This document shows positions 56,360 through 64,000 of a stretch of DNA of 64,000 nt, in pieces. The notes below the pieces were generated by a model. The model made no database searches, was not told where the DNA came from, and saw only the letters and a program-made list of their open reading frames with translations. Made by a program: the position numbers and the translations under genes. Source of the stretch: JBBQUN01 sp963717115 (lineage in GTDB: Bacteria > Actinomycetota > Acidimicrobiia > Acidimicrobiales > SZUA-35); contig CAVQVO010000020.1 of NCBI GenBank assembly GCA_963717115.1, positions 1 to 64,000 on the forward strand, written 5' to 3'. Numbering within the stretch: the stretch's first letter is position 1; each line of letters opens with the position of its first letter.

Positions 56360-57526
56360 TCAGAACTGGCGGGTGTCGGTCGGCAGGCCGAACCGCATCC
56401 GCCCCAGCGGCTCGAGCAGCCGGGGGGCGATCATGCCGTGTTGGGTGGCGACGTTGATGTCGCGGAAGACCCGCTGCAGCGGCGAGGTCTCGTAGACCGA
56501 CGTCCCCCCGCCGGCCCGGTAACAGAGCTCGATGGCATGAGCGCTGCGTTCGGCGGCGTTGTTGGCGGCGAGGCGCAGCAGGCGCTTGTGTTCGTCGGTC
56601 ATCGAACCCTCCTCGGCCGCCGACTGCCAGCACTCGCCGACGACCTGGTCGGCGAAGGCCTTGGCCGATCCGACGGCGGCCTCGGCCATCGCCAGGTCGG
56701 CCTGGATCGTCGCCCGCTCGGCCAGGCCCCGGGAGCTCCCCGAGGGTTTCTTCTCGCCGAGCGCCACGAGTTCGTCGATGGCCCGCCGGGCCAGCCCGAG
56801 GGTCACCGACGCGACGCCGATCCCCAGCGCACCGACGAACGAGAACCGGTAGAGGGGGGCGTCGACGATGGGATCGGGATTGGATGCGAACGAGACCCAG
56901 CGCCCGGTCGGGACGAAGGCATCGTGCACGGCGTAATCGGTCGACCCGGTGCCCTTGAGGCCCATGACGTGCCAGGTGTCGAGCAACTCCACGTCGTCGC
57001 GGTCGAAGAACACGAAGGGTGCCGCGGTGCCGTCGGCCAGTCTGGTCGGCGCTCCGTCGGCGTCGACGATTCGCACCCCGCCACCGATCCAGGTGCAGTG
57101 ACTGGTGCCCGATCCCCACGCCCACTGCCCGCTGACCCGGATGCCGCCCTCGACCGCCACCCCGGTCCCGGCCGGCATCCCGAACCCGCCGGTGACGGCC
57201 CGGGGGTCGCCGTAGATCCGCCGGCCCCACTCCTCGGGCAGGAAGCCGGCGTTGAGCGCCGTGGTGCCGCCGATCATCACGCACCAACCGGTGGCGCCGT
57301 CGTGATAGCTGGTGCGTTCGATGGCGTCGAGCAGGTCCTGGACGTGTCCCTCGGCACCTCCGTAGCACCGGGGGACCCAGGTCCGGAAGACGCCGGTGTC
57401 GATCAGCTCGTCGGCCAGATCGGCCGGGATCCGGCGGAGCTGCTCGATCTCGGCCGCACGTCGGCCGGCCTCGGCGGCCACCTCGTCGAGCGATCGGGTC
57501 GGGGTGGTGAGGGGTGCGGCGGTCAC
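56360..57526 (-). CDS. Acyl-CoA dehydrogenase-fold flavoprotein (HsaA/monooxygenase-like)
   Basis: 388 residues. AAEIEQLRRIPADLADELIDTGVFRTWVPRCYGGAEGHVQDLLDAIERTSYHDGATGWCVMIGGTTALNAGFLPEEW, GVAVEGGIRVSGQWAWGSGTSHCTWIGGGV and SAHAIELCYRAGGGTSVYETSPLQRVFRDINVATQHGMI place it in the flavin-dependent monooxygenase branch of the ACAD fold, rather than true dehydrogenases. The GTG at 57526 is chosen since the upstream residues look non-coding. First gene of a minus-strand unit with the dehydrogenase and acetyltransferase. Confidence 0.87.
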   Translation of the reverse strand: MTAAPLTTPTRSLDEVAAEAGRRAAEIEQLRRIPADLADELIDTGVFRTWVPRCYGGAEGHVQDLLDAIERTSYHDGATGWCVMIGGTTALNAGFLPEEWGRRIYGDPRAVTGGFGMPAGTGVAVEGGIRVSGQWAWGSGTSHCTWIGGGVRIVDADGAPTRLADGTAAPFVFFDRDDVELLDTWHVMGLKGTGSTDYAVHDAFVPTGRWVSFASNPDPIVDAPLYRFSFVGALGIGVASVTLGLARRAIDELVALGEKKPSGSSRGLAERATIQADLAMAEAAVGSAKAFADQVVGECWQSAAEEGSMTDEHKRLLRLAANNAAERSAHAIELCYRAGGGTSVYETSPLQRVFRDINVATQHGMIAPRLLEPLGRMRFGLPTDTRQF

Positions 57527-57618
57527 GGGGGCTCGCTTTCGTCGGTCCGTCGGACGTGGCCGATGTGGTCGTCCTTGTGTTGTACTCGGGAAACCGGCCG
57601 CTGTCCCAGACGGGTCGT

Positions 57619-57840
57619 TCAGGTTCGGCGCCGCCAGGATGCGACCGTCAAGCCGGCCAGACTCACGCCGGCCACCAGGACGAGGAGGGGGAGCGCCCGT
57701 GACCAGTCGACGTGACCGTCGACCCAGGTGTCGATCATCGTGGTGATGCCCACCACGACCAGGCACGCCCCGAGCACGAGACCGAACGGTCGGACGACGA
57801 CCGGCCCTCGGCCCACACGATCGTGGAGGGGATCAGTCAC
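57619..57840 (-). CDS. Small two-helix membrane protein
   Basis: 73 residues with two membrane helices (PFGLVLGACLVVVGITTMI and ALPLLVLVAGVSLAGLTVASW) and a basic end. Its GTG overlaps the PspC gene's stop by eight bases, so it is translationally coupled to that gene. Likely an accessory of the envelope-stress module; no family recognised. Confidence 0.7.
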   Translation of the reverse strand: MTDPLHDRVGRGPVVVRPFGLVLGACLVVVGITTMIDTWVDGHVDWSRALPLLVLVAGVSLAGLTVASWRRRT

Positions 57841-59026
57841 GGATCACCTCGATCTCGCCCAGGGCCACGTCGATCTCGAGATCCAGTACGGGCGCCGTCT
57901 CGCTCGATCCGTATCGTTGCCGCACGCTCGTTCCGGCACCCGAGGGCGCGTCGCCCTCGGGAGGGATCACTTCGCCCAGGTCGGTGTGCGCATCGAGTTC
58001 GAGGACGAGATCGTCGGGTACGTACACGAGTACCGAACCGGCACCCACGTCGATCTCGATGTCGGTGTCGTCGTCGATCGCCGCTCTGCGGAGGTCGAGG
58101 ACGAATTCGCCGACCCCCAGCTCGTAGCGGGGGAGGACCTCGCCGGGGCTGGTCGGGGCGTGGAGTCGCGACCCTGCTTCCCAGTTGCCCGGATCCCAGT
58201 CGTCGGCGGTCGCGGCGACGAGCAGGCCGCCCGAGGCCAGCAGGGCGAGGGGGTACAGGCCCCAGGCCCGACCGACGAAGGCGCTGGCCACCAGGCCGGC
58301 CCCGATCACGGCGGTGACGGCGGCGAAGACGGCGGTGGTCGTCACCTCGACCGAGGTGAACCGGTCGAGGCTGACGAGGCCGCCGATCGTTGCGGCGGCC
58401 ACGGCGATCGTGACGGCGGTGACCGGCGGTCGTGGCGTCGGCGGGACCGACCCCGGGTCAGGGTCGACGTGGACCGAACCCCACGGTGGGGGAGCGGGTA
58501 CGGCGCCCGCCGGCGGCGGTGGCGGGGCCGGGGTTCGGGCCGGCTCGACGAGATCGCGCTGGTCGAGCAGGTGGTAGCCGACGCCGACCAGGATGGCCGG
58601 AACGATCAGACCCGACGCGAACCCATCGCCACCGAGGGCGATCGACAGCGCGATCGTGGCTGCCACGGCGCCGACCACGATCGGCACGAGTCCCCCGTTG
58701 ATGACGAACGGGCGGGGATCGGGGTCGTCGTCGGTGCGCAGCAGCACCCAGCCGGCCAGGTAGACGAAGAGCCCGAACCCACCCAGGAGCGTGCCGATGA
58801 CGAAGGCCACCCGCACCAGGCCGGTGTCGAGATCGACGTAGCGGGCGGTTCCCGCCGCGACCCCGCCCAACGGGGTTCCGGCCACCCGACGGAGTCGTCG
58901 GGGCGGCGCGACCGGCGCGCCCGGCGGGGTGGGATCCGGGTCGTCGGGGGTGGTCGGGTCGGGTGTGGTCGGGTCGGGTGTGGTCGGGTCGGGTGTGGTC
59001 GGGTGGATGGTGGTGTCTTCGGTCAT
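57833..59026 (-). CDS. PspC domain protein with LiaF-like C-terminus
   Basis: 397 residues. The N-terminus has TTPDP repeats, then the PspC domain RLRRVAGTPLGGVAAGTARYVDLDTGLVRVAFVIGTLLGGFGLFVYLAGWVLL. Several further membrane helices follow, then a C-terminal beta-rich domain like LiaF/cell-wall-active antibiotic response proteins (YELGVGEFVLDLRRAAIDDDTDIEIDVGAGSVLVYVPDDLVLELDAHTDLGEV). It senses or inhibits the adjacent kinase at the membrane. Divergent from that kinase across a 134-bp region holding a perfect palindrome. Confidence 0.87.
   Translation of the reverse strand: MTEDTTIHPTTPDPTTPDPTTPDPTTPDDPDPTPPGAPVAPPRRLRRVAGTPLGGVAAGTARYVDLDTGLVRVAFVIGTLLGGFGLFVYLAGWVLLRTDDDPDPRPFVINGGLVPIVVGAVAATIALSIALGGDGFASGLIVPAILVGVGYHLLDQRDLVEPARTPAPPPPPAGAVPAPPPWGSVHVDPDPGSVPPTPRPPVTAVTIAVAAATIGGLVSLDRFTSVEVTTTAVFAAVTAVIGAGLVASAFVGRAWGLYPLALLASGGLLVAATADDWDPGNWEAGSRLHAPTSPGEVLPRYELGVGEFVLDLRRAAIDDDTDIEIDVGAGSVLVYVPDDLVLELDAHTDLGEVIPPEGDAPSGAGTSVRQRYGSSETAPVLDLEIDVALGEIEVIRD
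58951..58995. repeat. Three tandem 15-bp units in the PspC gene
   Basis: TGGTCGGGTCGGGTG repeats exactly three times (58951, 58966, 58981) plus a partial copy. On the coding strand it encodes TTPDP pentapeptides in the flexible N-terminal tail. Copy number may vary between strains without shifting frame, since the unit is 15 bp. Confidence 0.85.
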
Positions 59027-59104
59027 GGTCGCAGTGTCGAGTCCGTTCGGCGGGGTGTCGTTCGGTGCCCATCCCGATTGTCCCCCGAGACCCCTCGGGT
59101 GACA

Positions 59105-59122
59105 CTCAGGGATCTCCCTGAG
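59105..59122. promoter_or_regulatory. Perfect 18-bp palindrome between PspC and sensor kinase genes
   Basis: CTCAGGGATCTCCCTGAG, a perfect palindrome, flanked by GTGAC on both sides, in the divergent gap. The LuxR-type regulator encoded just downstream is the natural candidate to bind it and control both directions. Confidence 0.6.
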
Positions 59123-59160
59123 GTGACGCTCCCACCTCGCGTGCGATCATGGAGCCGACC

Positions 59161-60434
59161 ATGACGGCCAACGACGCCACTCCGCATCCGGCACCCCGCA
59201 CCCCGGCACCCCGTACCCGGATCCACCCCGGATGCCGACCGCTACTGGCAGCTGCCCGCGCCCGATGCCGAGCGTCGCCTGTTGGCCGGGGTCGCCTCGG
59301 GTCTGGCCGGTGAGCTCGGCCTCGAGCCGATCTGGGTCCGGCTGGGTTTCGTCCTGCTCCTGGTGGCCGGGGGCTGGGGGGCCATGGCCTATCTCGTGGC
59401 CTGGGGGGTCATGGTCCTGGTCGACTATCGGCACGGGGCGGGGCCGCCGGTCCCGAAGGCTCGCTCGTTCGGCCGGCGGTTGGCGGGCTTCGGGTGCGTC
59501 GTGCTCGGCCTCTTCGTGTTCCTGGCCCGGCTGCCGGGGTTGCCGATCGCCGTGATGGCCCCGATCGGGCTGTTGGGGGCCGGTGCCCTCGTCGCCCTGG
59601 ATCGGCTGACGCTCGGCCCCGCGCTCGGCGCGGTCCGCTCCGACGATCGACCGTGGCGCGGCCGGGCGCAGCTGCTCACCGGGGTCGTGGCGGCGCTGGT
59701 CGCCCTGCCGCTGCTGGTCGGAGGCGTCCAGGCGTGGACCGGCGCCGGCGTGGTCGCCGCGCTCGGGATCGGGTTCGGTGTCGGCCTGGTGGCCCTGTCG
59801 GCTCCCTGGTGGTGGCGGTTGCTGACCGACCTCGACGCCGAGCGTGCGGCCCGGATCCGGTCCGACGAGCGGGCCGAGGTCGCGGCGCACCTCCACGACT
59901 CGGTGCTCCAGACCCTCACCCTCATCCAGCAGGACGACGATCCCGCCCGGATGGTCGCCCTGGCCCGGCGCCAGGAACGCGAGCTGCGCAACTGGCTCGA
60001 CCCCGACCGGGTCGGCCGAACCGGCGGCGGACTGCGTTCGCGGCGTCGACGACCTCGTCGGTGACCTCGAGGCGCGCTATCCGGTCTCGGTCGACGTGGT
60101 CGCCGTCGGGGACTGCCTCGTCGACGATCGGATCGAGGCCCTGCTCGCCGCCACCCGGGAGGCCCTGGTCAACGCGGCCAAGCACTCCGGGGCCGACCGC
60201 GTCGACTGCTTCGTCGAGGTCGCACCCGACCGGATCGAGGTGTTCGTCCGGGACCGGGGCCGGGGGTTCGACCCGTCGGCCGTCGGCGCCGACCGTCGAG
60301 GGCTGCGTGATTCGATCGAGCGTCGGATGCAACGGATCGGCGGCCGGCATCGGATCGACACCGGACCCGGCCAGGGCACCGAAGTCGAGCTCGTCCTGCC
60401 CGTTCTCGCCACCGACCCCCTGGAACGACGATGA
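59161..60434 (+). CDS. Sensor histidine kinase with N-terminal PspC domain (two frame breaks)
   Basis: About 423 residues. The N-terminal PspC domain has YWQLPAPDAERRLLAGVASGLAGELGLEPIWVRLGFVLLLVAGGWGAMAYLVAWGVMVL. More helices follow, then HisKA_3 with RAEVAAHLHDSVLQTLTLIQQD (phospho-His in HLHDS). After the second break, HATPase: LLAATREALVNAAKHSGADRVDCFVEV and FVRDRGRGFDPSAVGADRRGLRDSIERRM. Breaks are near 59235 (CACCCCGG) and 60012 (GTCGGCC); two bases removed give exactly 424 codons. It is a NarL/LiaS-type kinase. Its stop overlaps the regulator start. Confidence 0.82.
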
Positions 60435-61072
60435 CGTACCAACCGACCGTCGTCCTCGTCGACGACCACGATCTCGTCCGGGCCGGCGTTCGGGCCCAGC
60501 TCGGAAACTCGGTCCTGGTGATCGGTGAGGCGAGCGACGTGGTCGAGGCCGTCGACGTGATCGCCGCCCGACCCCCCGACGTCGTCCTGCTCGACGTGCA
60601 CCTCCCGACCGGGACGGGCGCCGAGGTGATCGCCGCCGTCGCCGCTCGGGGGATCGAGACGGCCTTCCTCGCCCTGTCGGTCTCGGACGCACCGGCCGAC
60701 GTGATCGCCGTCATCCGGGCCGGGGCCCGGGGGTACGTGACCAAGGCGATCAAGGGGCCCGAGCTGATCGACGCCGTGCGCCGGGTGGCCGAGGGCGATG
60801 CGGTGTTCTCACCCCGCCTCGCCGGGTTCGTGATCGATGCCTTCTCGAACACCGTTGCCGAACCCGTCGATCCCGAGCTCGACCGGCTGTCGCCACGCGA
60901 GGCCGAGGTCATGCGGCTCCTCGCCCGCGGCTACGCCTACAAGGAGATCGCCCGCCGGCTGAACATCTCGATCAAGACCGTCGAGACGCACGCCTCGGCC
61001 GTGCTCCGCAAACTCCAACTCTCGTCCCGCCACGAACTGAGCCACTGGGCGGCCCGGCGACGCATCGTGTGA
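60431..61072 (+). CDS. LuxR/NarL-family response regulator
   Basis: 213 residues. Receiver domain TVVLVDDHDLVRAGVRAQL, phospho-acceptor in PDVVLLDVHLPTGTGAEVI, and ARGYVTKAIKGPELIDAV. The LuxR HTH is LSPREAEVMRLLARGYAYKEIARRLNISIKTVETHASAVLRKLQLSSRHELSHWA. Coupled to the kinase (ATGA). It probably controls the PspC operon and itself through the palindrome at 59105-59122. Confidence 0.93.
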   Translation: MTYQPTVVLVDDHDLVRAGVRAQLGNSVLVIGEASDVVEAVDVIAARPPDVVLLDVHLPTGTGAEVIAAVAARGIETAFLALSVSDAPADVIAVIRAGARGYVTKAIKGPELIDAVRRVAEGDAVFSPRLAGFVIDAFSNTVAEPVDPELDRLSPREAEVMRLLARGYAYKEIARRLNISIKTVETHASAVLRKLQLSSRHELSHWAARRRIV

Positions 61073-61107
61073 ATCATCGGGTGATCCATTCGGTGTAGCC
61101 GACCGCG

Positions 61108-61147
61108 TTGACGAGTGACCGATGTCTCGGATAGGTTATTTCACCTA
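61108..61147 (+). promoter_or_regulatory. Promoter with overlapping inverted-repeat operator
   Basis: TTGACG (61108-61113), an 18-bp spacer, then TAGGTT (61132-61137) as -10. The -10 is the left arm of TAGGT-tatttc-ACCTA (61132-61147). TAGGTTA...ACCTA half-sites resemble DtxR/IdeR/MntR boxes, though the spacing is one base shorter than IdeR. A repressor here would cover the -10 and start site. Confidence 0.5.
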
Positions 61148-61155
61148 CCCTCAGC

Positions 61156-61231
61156 GTGTGGTGAATCGAGGACGACGTGCCCTCGACGCCGGTGCCTCAC
61201 CGACGAACCACCACACCGTCCTTGGCGGGAC
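61156..61231 (+). promoter_or_regulatory. Structured leader RNA: three-way junction
   Basis: Closing stem GTGTGGTG (61156-61163) with CACCACAC (61209-61216). Hairpin two is TCGAGG (61166-61171) with CCTCGA (61181-61186), nine-base loop. Hairpin three is CGGTG (61190-61194) with CACCG (61198-61202), three-base loop. A fourth small hairpin GTCC/GGAC (61218-61231) follows, then AAGG and the ATG at 61251. The arrangement resembles a riboswitch-type aptamer followed by an expression stem, but matches no class I recognise. Confidence 0.45.
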
Positions 61232-61250
61232 CGCGTCTGGAAGGTTCTGC

Positions 61251-61424
61251 ATGACTCAAGCCCTCGCCCGGAAACCGCTCCGCCCCGCTCGTCGATCCAC
61301 CGACGTCGCCCTTCGCGACGCCACCGGTGGTCCGGCCCGCGGGATCGCGCTCGGTGCGGCACTCAGCGCGCCGATGTGGATCGGCATCGTCTACCTGCTG
61401 CGGTACGTCGTCGGCGTCCTCTAG
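61251..61424 (+). CDS. Small single-pass membrane protein
   Basis: 57 residues: a basic N-terminus MTQALARKPLRPARRSTDVALRD, then a C-terminal membrane helix GIALGAALSAPMWIGIVYLLRYVVGVL. The ATG at 61251 has AAGG six bases upstream and a leader of about 100 bases. The frame extends upstream to 61122, but that overlaps the promoter, so the short form is preferred. No family recognised. It is convergent with the aminotransferase gene, with 21 bp between stops. Confidence 0.6.
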   Translation: MTQALARKPLRPARRSTDVALRDATGGPARGIALGAALSAPMWIGIVYLLRYVVGVL

Positions 61425-61445
61425 GCGGGCTCGAACGCCGACCGC

Positions 61446-63144
61446 TCAGCCGACCGGACGAGCCTCGTCGGGATAGGGAAACCAGCGCAGCGACTCGAAG
61501 TCCCGGGTCGTCACCGGTGCCGCGCCCCCCACCATCGGTTCCCGCTCGGCTCGGCGCAGCGACTCGACCGCCTCGGCGAGGAATCCCGCCAGGTCGACCC
61601 CCTGCCCCCGCCGTCGTCGGTCGGGGTAGCGCATCGACCCCGAGGTGTAGTCGATCTCGCGCAGCGACATGAGCGGATCGACGGCGTCGGCCCGGCGGTG
61701 TCGCCACAGACCCGTCGCCGGTTCGAAGCGGTAGGCGGGCAGCAGGGCCCAGCCCCGTTCGGCGACGAGCCGGACGGCCTCGATCACGTAGTCGAACGTC
61801 TCGTCGTCGATGAAGTAGTTGAAGTTGACCCGGACCCACCCCGGTTTGATCCCCTCGCACCCACTGGTGATCTCCCGCTCGAAGGCGTGGGACCGTTCGA
61901 GATCGATGCCGAGCAGACGGTGACCGTACGGTCCGGCGCACGAGCACCCGCCCCGGGCCTGGATGCCGAACAGGTCGTTGAGGACGGCGACGACGAAGTT
62001 GTGGTGCAGGAACCGGTCGCCGTGGCGGATCACGAACGAGACGATCGACAGGCGTTCCGCCTCGTGGCTGCCGAGGATGTCGATGTTCGGGGTCGCGTCC
62101 CAGGCCTCGATCGCCCGGGACACGAACCGGTCCTCGAGCGCCCGGATCCGATCGACGCCGACCGCCTGCTTGAGTTGGAACACCAGTCCGGCGCGGATCG
62201 ATTCGATGATCGCCGGCGTCCCCCCTTCTTCGCGGTGGGCCACGTCGACCAGGTAGTCGTGCTCGCTCGGATTGACGTAGGCCACGGTGCCCCCACCGGG
62301 CACGTCGGGCACCCGGTTGGTGAAGAGCGATCGCTTGGCGACGAGCACCCCCGGCGTACCCGGCCCCCCGATGAGCTTGTGGGTCGACAGGAAGACCGCG
62401 TCGAGGCGTTCGGGCGCGCTCGGCCGGCCCCATCGCGATGTCGACGTAGGGGGCGGCGGCCGCGAAGTCCCAGAAGGCCAGGGCGCCGTGTTCGTGGAGC
62501 GTCCGCGACACCGAGGCGATGTCGGTCAGGATGCCGGTGACGTTCGACGCCGCCGAGAAGGAGCCGATCAGCAGGGGTCGGTCGGCGTGGCGGGCCAACT
62601 CCGAACGCAGGGCGGCGAGGTCGACGTGGCCGTCGGGGTCCTCGGGGATCGTGACGACGTCGGCGATCGATTCGCGCCACGGCACCTCGTTGGAATGGTG
62701 CTCGTAGGGGCCGATGAACACCACCGGTCGCCGGTCGGGCGGGATCTGGTCGGCGAAGTGCCACACGTCGTCGAGTGCCGACGGGATGCGCAGCCCCAGC
62801 ACGCCGATGAGTTTGTCGATGGCGTAGGTCGAGCCGCTGCCGCAGAACAACACGACGTCGTCGTCGGTGGCGCCGACACAGTCGGCGATGATGGCCCGCG
62901 CCTCCTCGCGGAAGCGAGTGGTCTGGAGTCCGGTTCCCGACGACTCGGTGTGGGTGTTGGCGTACAGCGGGAGCACCGCGGTCCGGAGGTAGTCCTCGAT
63001 GAAGTCGAGCGAGCGGCCCGACGCGGTGTAATCGGCGTAGACGACCGGCTTGACCCCGAACGGTCCTTCGACGACGTCGTCTCGCCCGATGACCGCCGAA
63101 CGGATGGTGGCGATCAGGTCGGGCGGTCGAGCCGGGTCGGACAT
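61446..63144 (-). CDS. Class V aminotransferase-fold PLP enzyme (frame break near 62425)
   Basis: About 565 residues. VVYADYTASGRSLDFIEDYLRTAVLPLYANTHTESSGTG, VLFCGSGSTYAIDKLIGVLGL, PVVFIGPYEHHSNEVPWRESIADVVTIPEDPDGHVDL, LIGSFSAASNVTGI and ALAFWDFAAAAPYVDIAMG. After the break come the PLP lysine in AVFLSTHKLIGGPGTPGVLVA, then IQARGGCSCAGPYGHRLLGID. This resembles cysteine-desulfurase-like enzymes with a long C-terminal extension; its Cys pair lies in GGCSCAGPYG. The break is at ATGGGGCCGG (about 62425-62440); one base removed gives exactly 566 codons. Confidence 0.82.
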
Positions 63145-63281
63145 GGAGCCACGATAGCCAGGAGGGGGCGTCGGGAAGGGTCCCAAGCCCCTACACCAGG
63201 ACGACCAGGCGGGCGTAGCGTTGACCGCGCATGAATGCGTCGGCTCCTGGTCGACGGCGAACCGATCCAAGGAGAGACCCG

Positions 63282-64000
63282 ATGACCGAGCGCTGGGTGT
63301 ACCGCTTCGACGAACTCGAAGCCGCAAAGGCCGCCGTCGGCGGCGACTGGGAAGCCGTGCGCGGCCTGCTCGGGGGCAAGGGCGCCAACCTGGCCGAGAT
63401 GACGTCGCTCGGCATCCCGGTGCCGCCCGGGTTCACCATCACCACCCGGGCCTGCAATGCGTTCATCGCCAACGGTGGGGTCTTCCCCGACGGCCTGTGG
63501 GACCAGGTCCTCGAGGCGATGGCCGCCGTCGAATCCCAGACCGGCAAGCACTACGGGTCGGCCGACGACCCCTTGCTGGTCGCCTGTCGGTCGGGCGCCA
63601 AGTTCTCGATGCCCGGCATGATGGACACCGTCCTCGACCTGGGGTTGAACGACGAGGTCGCCGCCGAGATGGTCCGTCGCACCGGCGACGAACGCTTCGT
63701 CCTCGACTCACGACGTCGGCTGATCCAGATGTTCTCCACCGTGGTGCTCGGGGTCAGCAACGATCCGTACGAAGCCGTCATGCATCAGCGTCGCACGAAG
63801 GCCGGGGTGGCATCCGATGCCGACCTGAGCACCGACGACCTCCGGCTCGTCGTCGAGCAGTTCGACGACGTGACCGCCCGCCTGGCGCCCCAGCCGTTCC
63901 CCTCCGACCCGATGGAACAGCTGCGACTCTCGATCGAGGCGGTGTTCTCCAGCTGGAACTCCCGCCGGGCCCACGACTATCGCGTCGCGGCCAAGATCGA
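63282..64000 (+). CDS. ppdK: Pyruvate, phosphate dikinase, N-terminal part
   Basis: The first 239 residues to the window edge: LLGGKGANLAEMTSLGIPVPPGFTITTRACNAF, PLLVACRSGAKFSMPGMMDTVLDLGLND and RRLIQMFSTVVLGV, the PPDK ATP-grasp N-terminus. It interconverts pyruvate and PEP with ATP and phosphate. The ATG has AAGGAG seven bases upstream. The 137 bp between this gene and the divergent aminotransferase contain the CGCAT-ga-ATGCG palindrome near 63228. Confidence 0.93.
   Translation, partial: MTERWVYRFDELEAAKAAVGGDWEAVRGLLGGKGANLAEMTSLGIPVPPGFTITTRACNAFIANGGVFPDGLWDQVLEAMAAVESQTGKHYGSADDPLLVACRSGAKFSMPGMMDTVLDLGLNDEVAAEMVRRTGDERFVLDSRRRLIQMFSTVVLGVSNDPYEAVMHQRRTKAGVASDADLSTDDLRLVVEQFDDVTARLAPQPFPSDPMEQLRLSIEAVFSSWNSRRAHDYRVAAKI

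Noticed and set aside
58951..58995. CRISPR-like tandem repeat
   Set aside because: Units are 15 bp with no spacers and lie inside a coding frame.

Overview
The window is very GC-rich, densely coding DNA from an actinobacterium. The family mix points to class Acidimicrobiia (Ilumatobacter/Iamia-like): a BTAD-type regulator, an HNH/DUF222 protein with an actinobacterial LexA box, an SCO6745-type protein, PspC plus a LiaRS-like two-component pair, DUF4214, and a BMP-type nucleoside ABC transporter. This placement is an inference from gene content; there is no rRNA or marker tree in the window.

Layout. 1-1.5 kb: an unrecognised gene tail, a PqqD/RRE-type protein and an unrecognised protein. 1.5-4.2 kb: a chain-length/tyrosine-kinase protein and a tandem universal stress protein. 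4.4-5.7 kb: an SOS-boxed HNH protein. 5.9-10.6 kb: a giant BTAD/AAA regulator flanked by four small basic or proline-rich proteins. 10.7-29.8 kb: a surface-polysaccharide region holding an acyltransferase, O-antigen ligase, glycosyltransferases, flippase, sugar oxidoreductase and epimerase, a BNR-repeat lipoprotein, a second Wzz/ATPase, a WecG/TagA transferase, a secreted TolB-like/DUF4214 protein, a 3,5-epimerase and a SAF-domain dehydrogenase. 29.7-37.8 kb: nucleoside salvage (amidohydrolase, class II aldolase, MTA/purine phosphorylase) beside a complete BMP-permease-permease-ATPase importer. 38-48 kb: mixed housekeeping (PhoH2, Cof hydrolase, tdk, ParA, PAP2, ung, GH3, phosphatase, L,D-transpeptidase). 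48.3-57.5 kb: a PEP-utilizing enzyme, a DUF559 gene bounded by inverted repeats, Pth2, a K+ channel, acetyltransferases and acyl-CoA dehydrogenases. 57.6-61.1 kb: a PspC/LiaF-like envelope-stress module. 61.1-64 kb: a 57-residue membrane protein with a structured leader, a class V aminotransferase, and the start of ppdK.

One property runs through the window. At least 24 reading-frame breaks occur in 17 otherwise well-conserved genes on both strands. Every break has the same polarity: one extra base, or two lost, in the direction of translation. Removing one base per break restores a length divisible by three in every affected gene. Most breaks lie in or next to short homopolymers, so systematic insertion errors in the read or assembly data are the likeliest cause. 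I annotate these genes as single CDSs spanning the break.

The most interesting unexplained elements are four. (1) A promoter with an operator-like inverted repeat, followed by a three-way-junction leader RNA before the 57-aa membrane protein (61.1-61.25 kb). (2) A dispersed intergenic palindrome, CTGGCGGG-based, with two of its three copies bracketing the DUF559 gene together with inverted G-rich tracts (50.1-51.4 kb). (3) Small proteins sharing an IDL motif and an RRRF tail that flank the BTAD regulator, with direct repeats in the divergent promoter. (4) A perfect 18-bp palindrome between the PspC gene and its sensor kinase.
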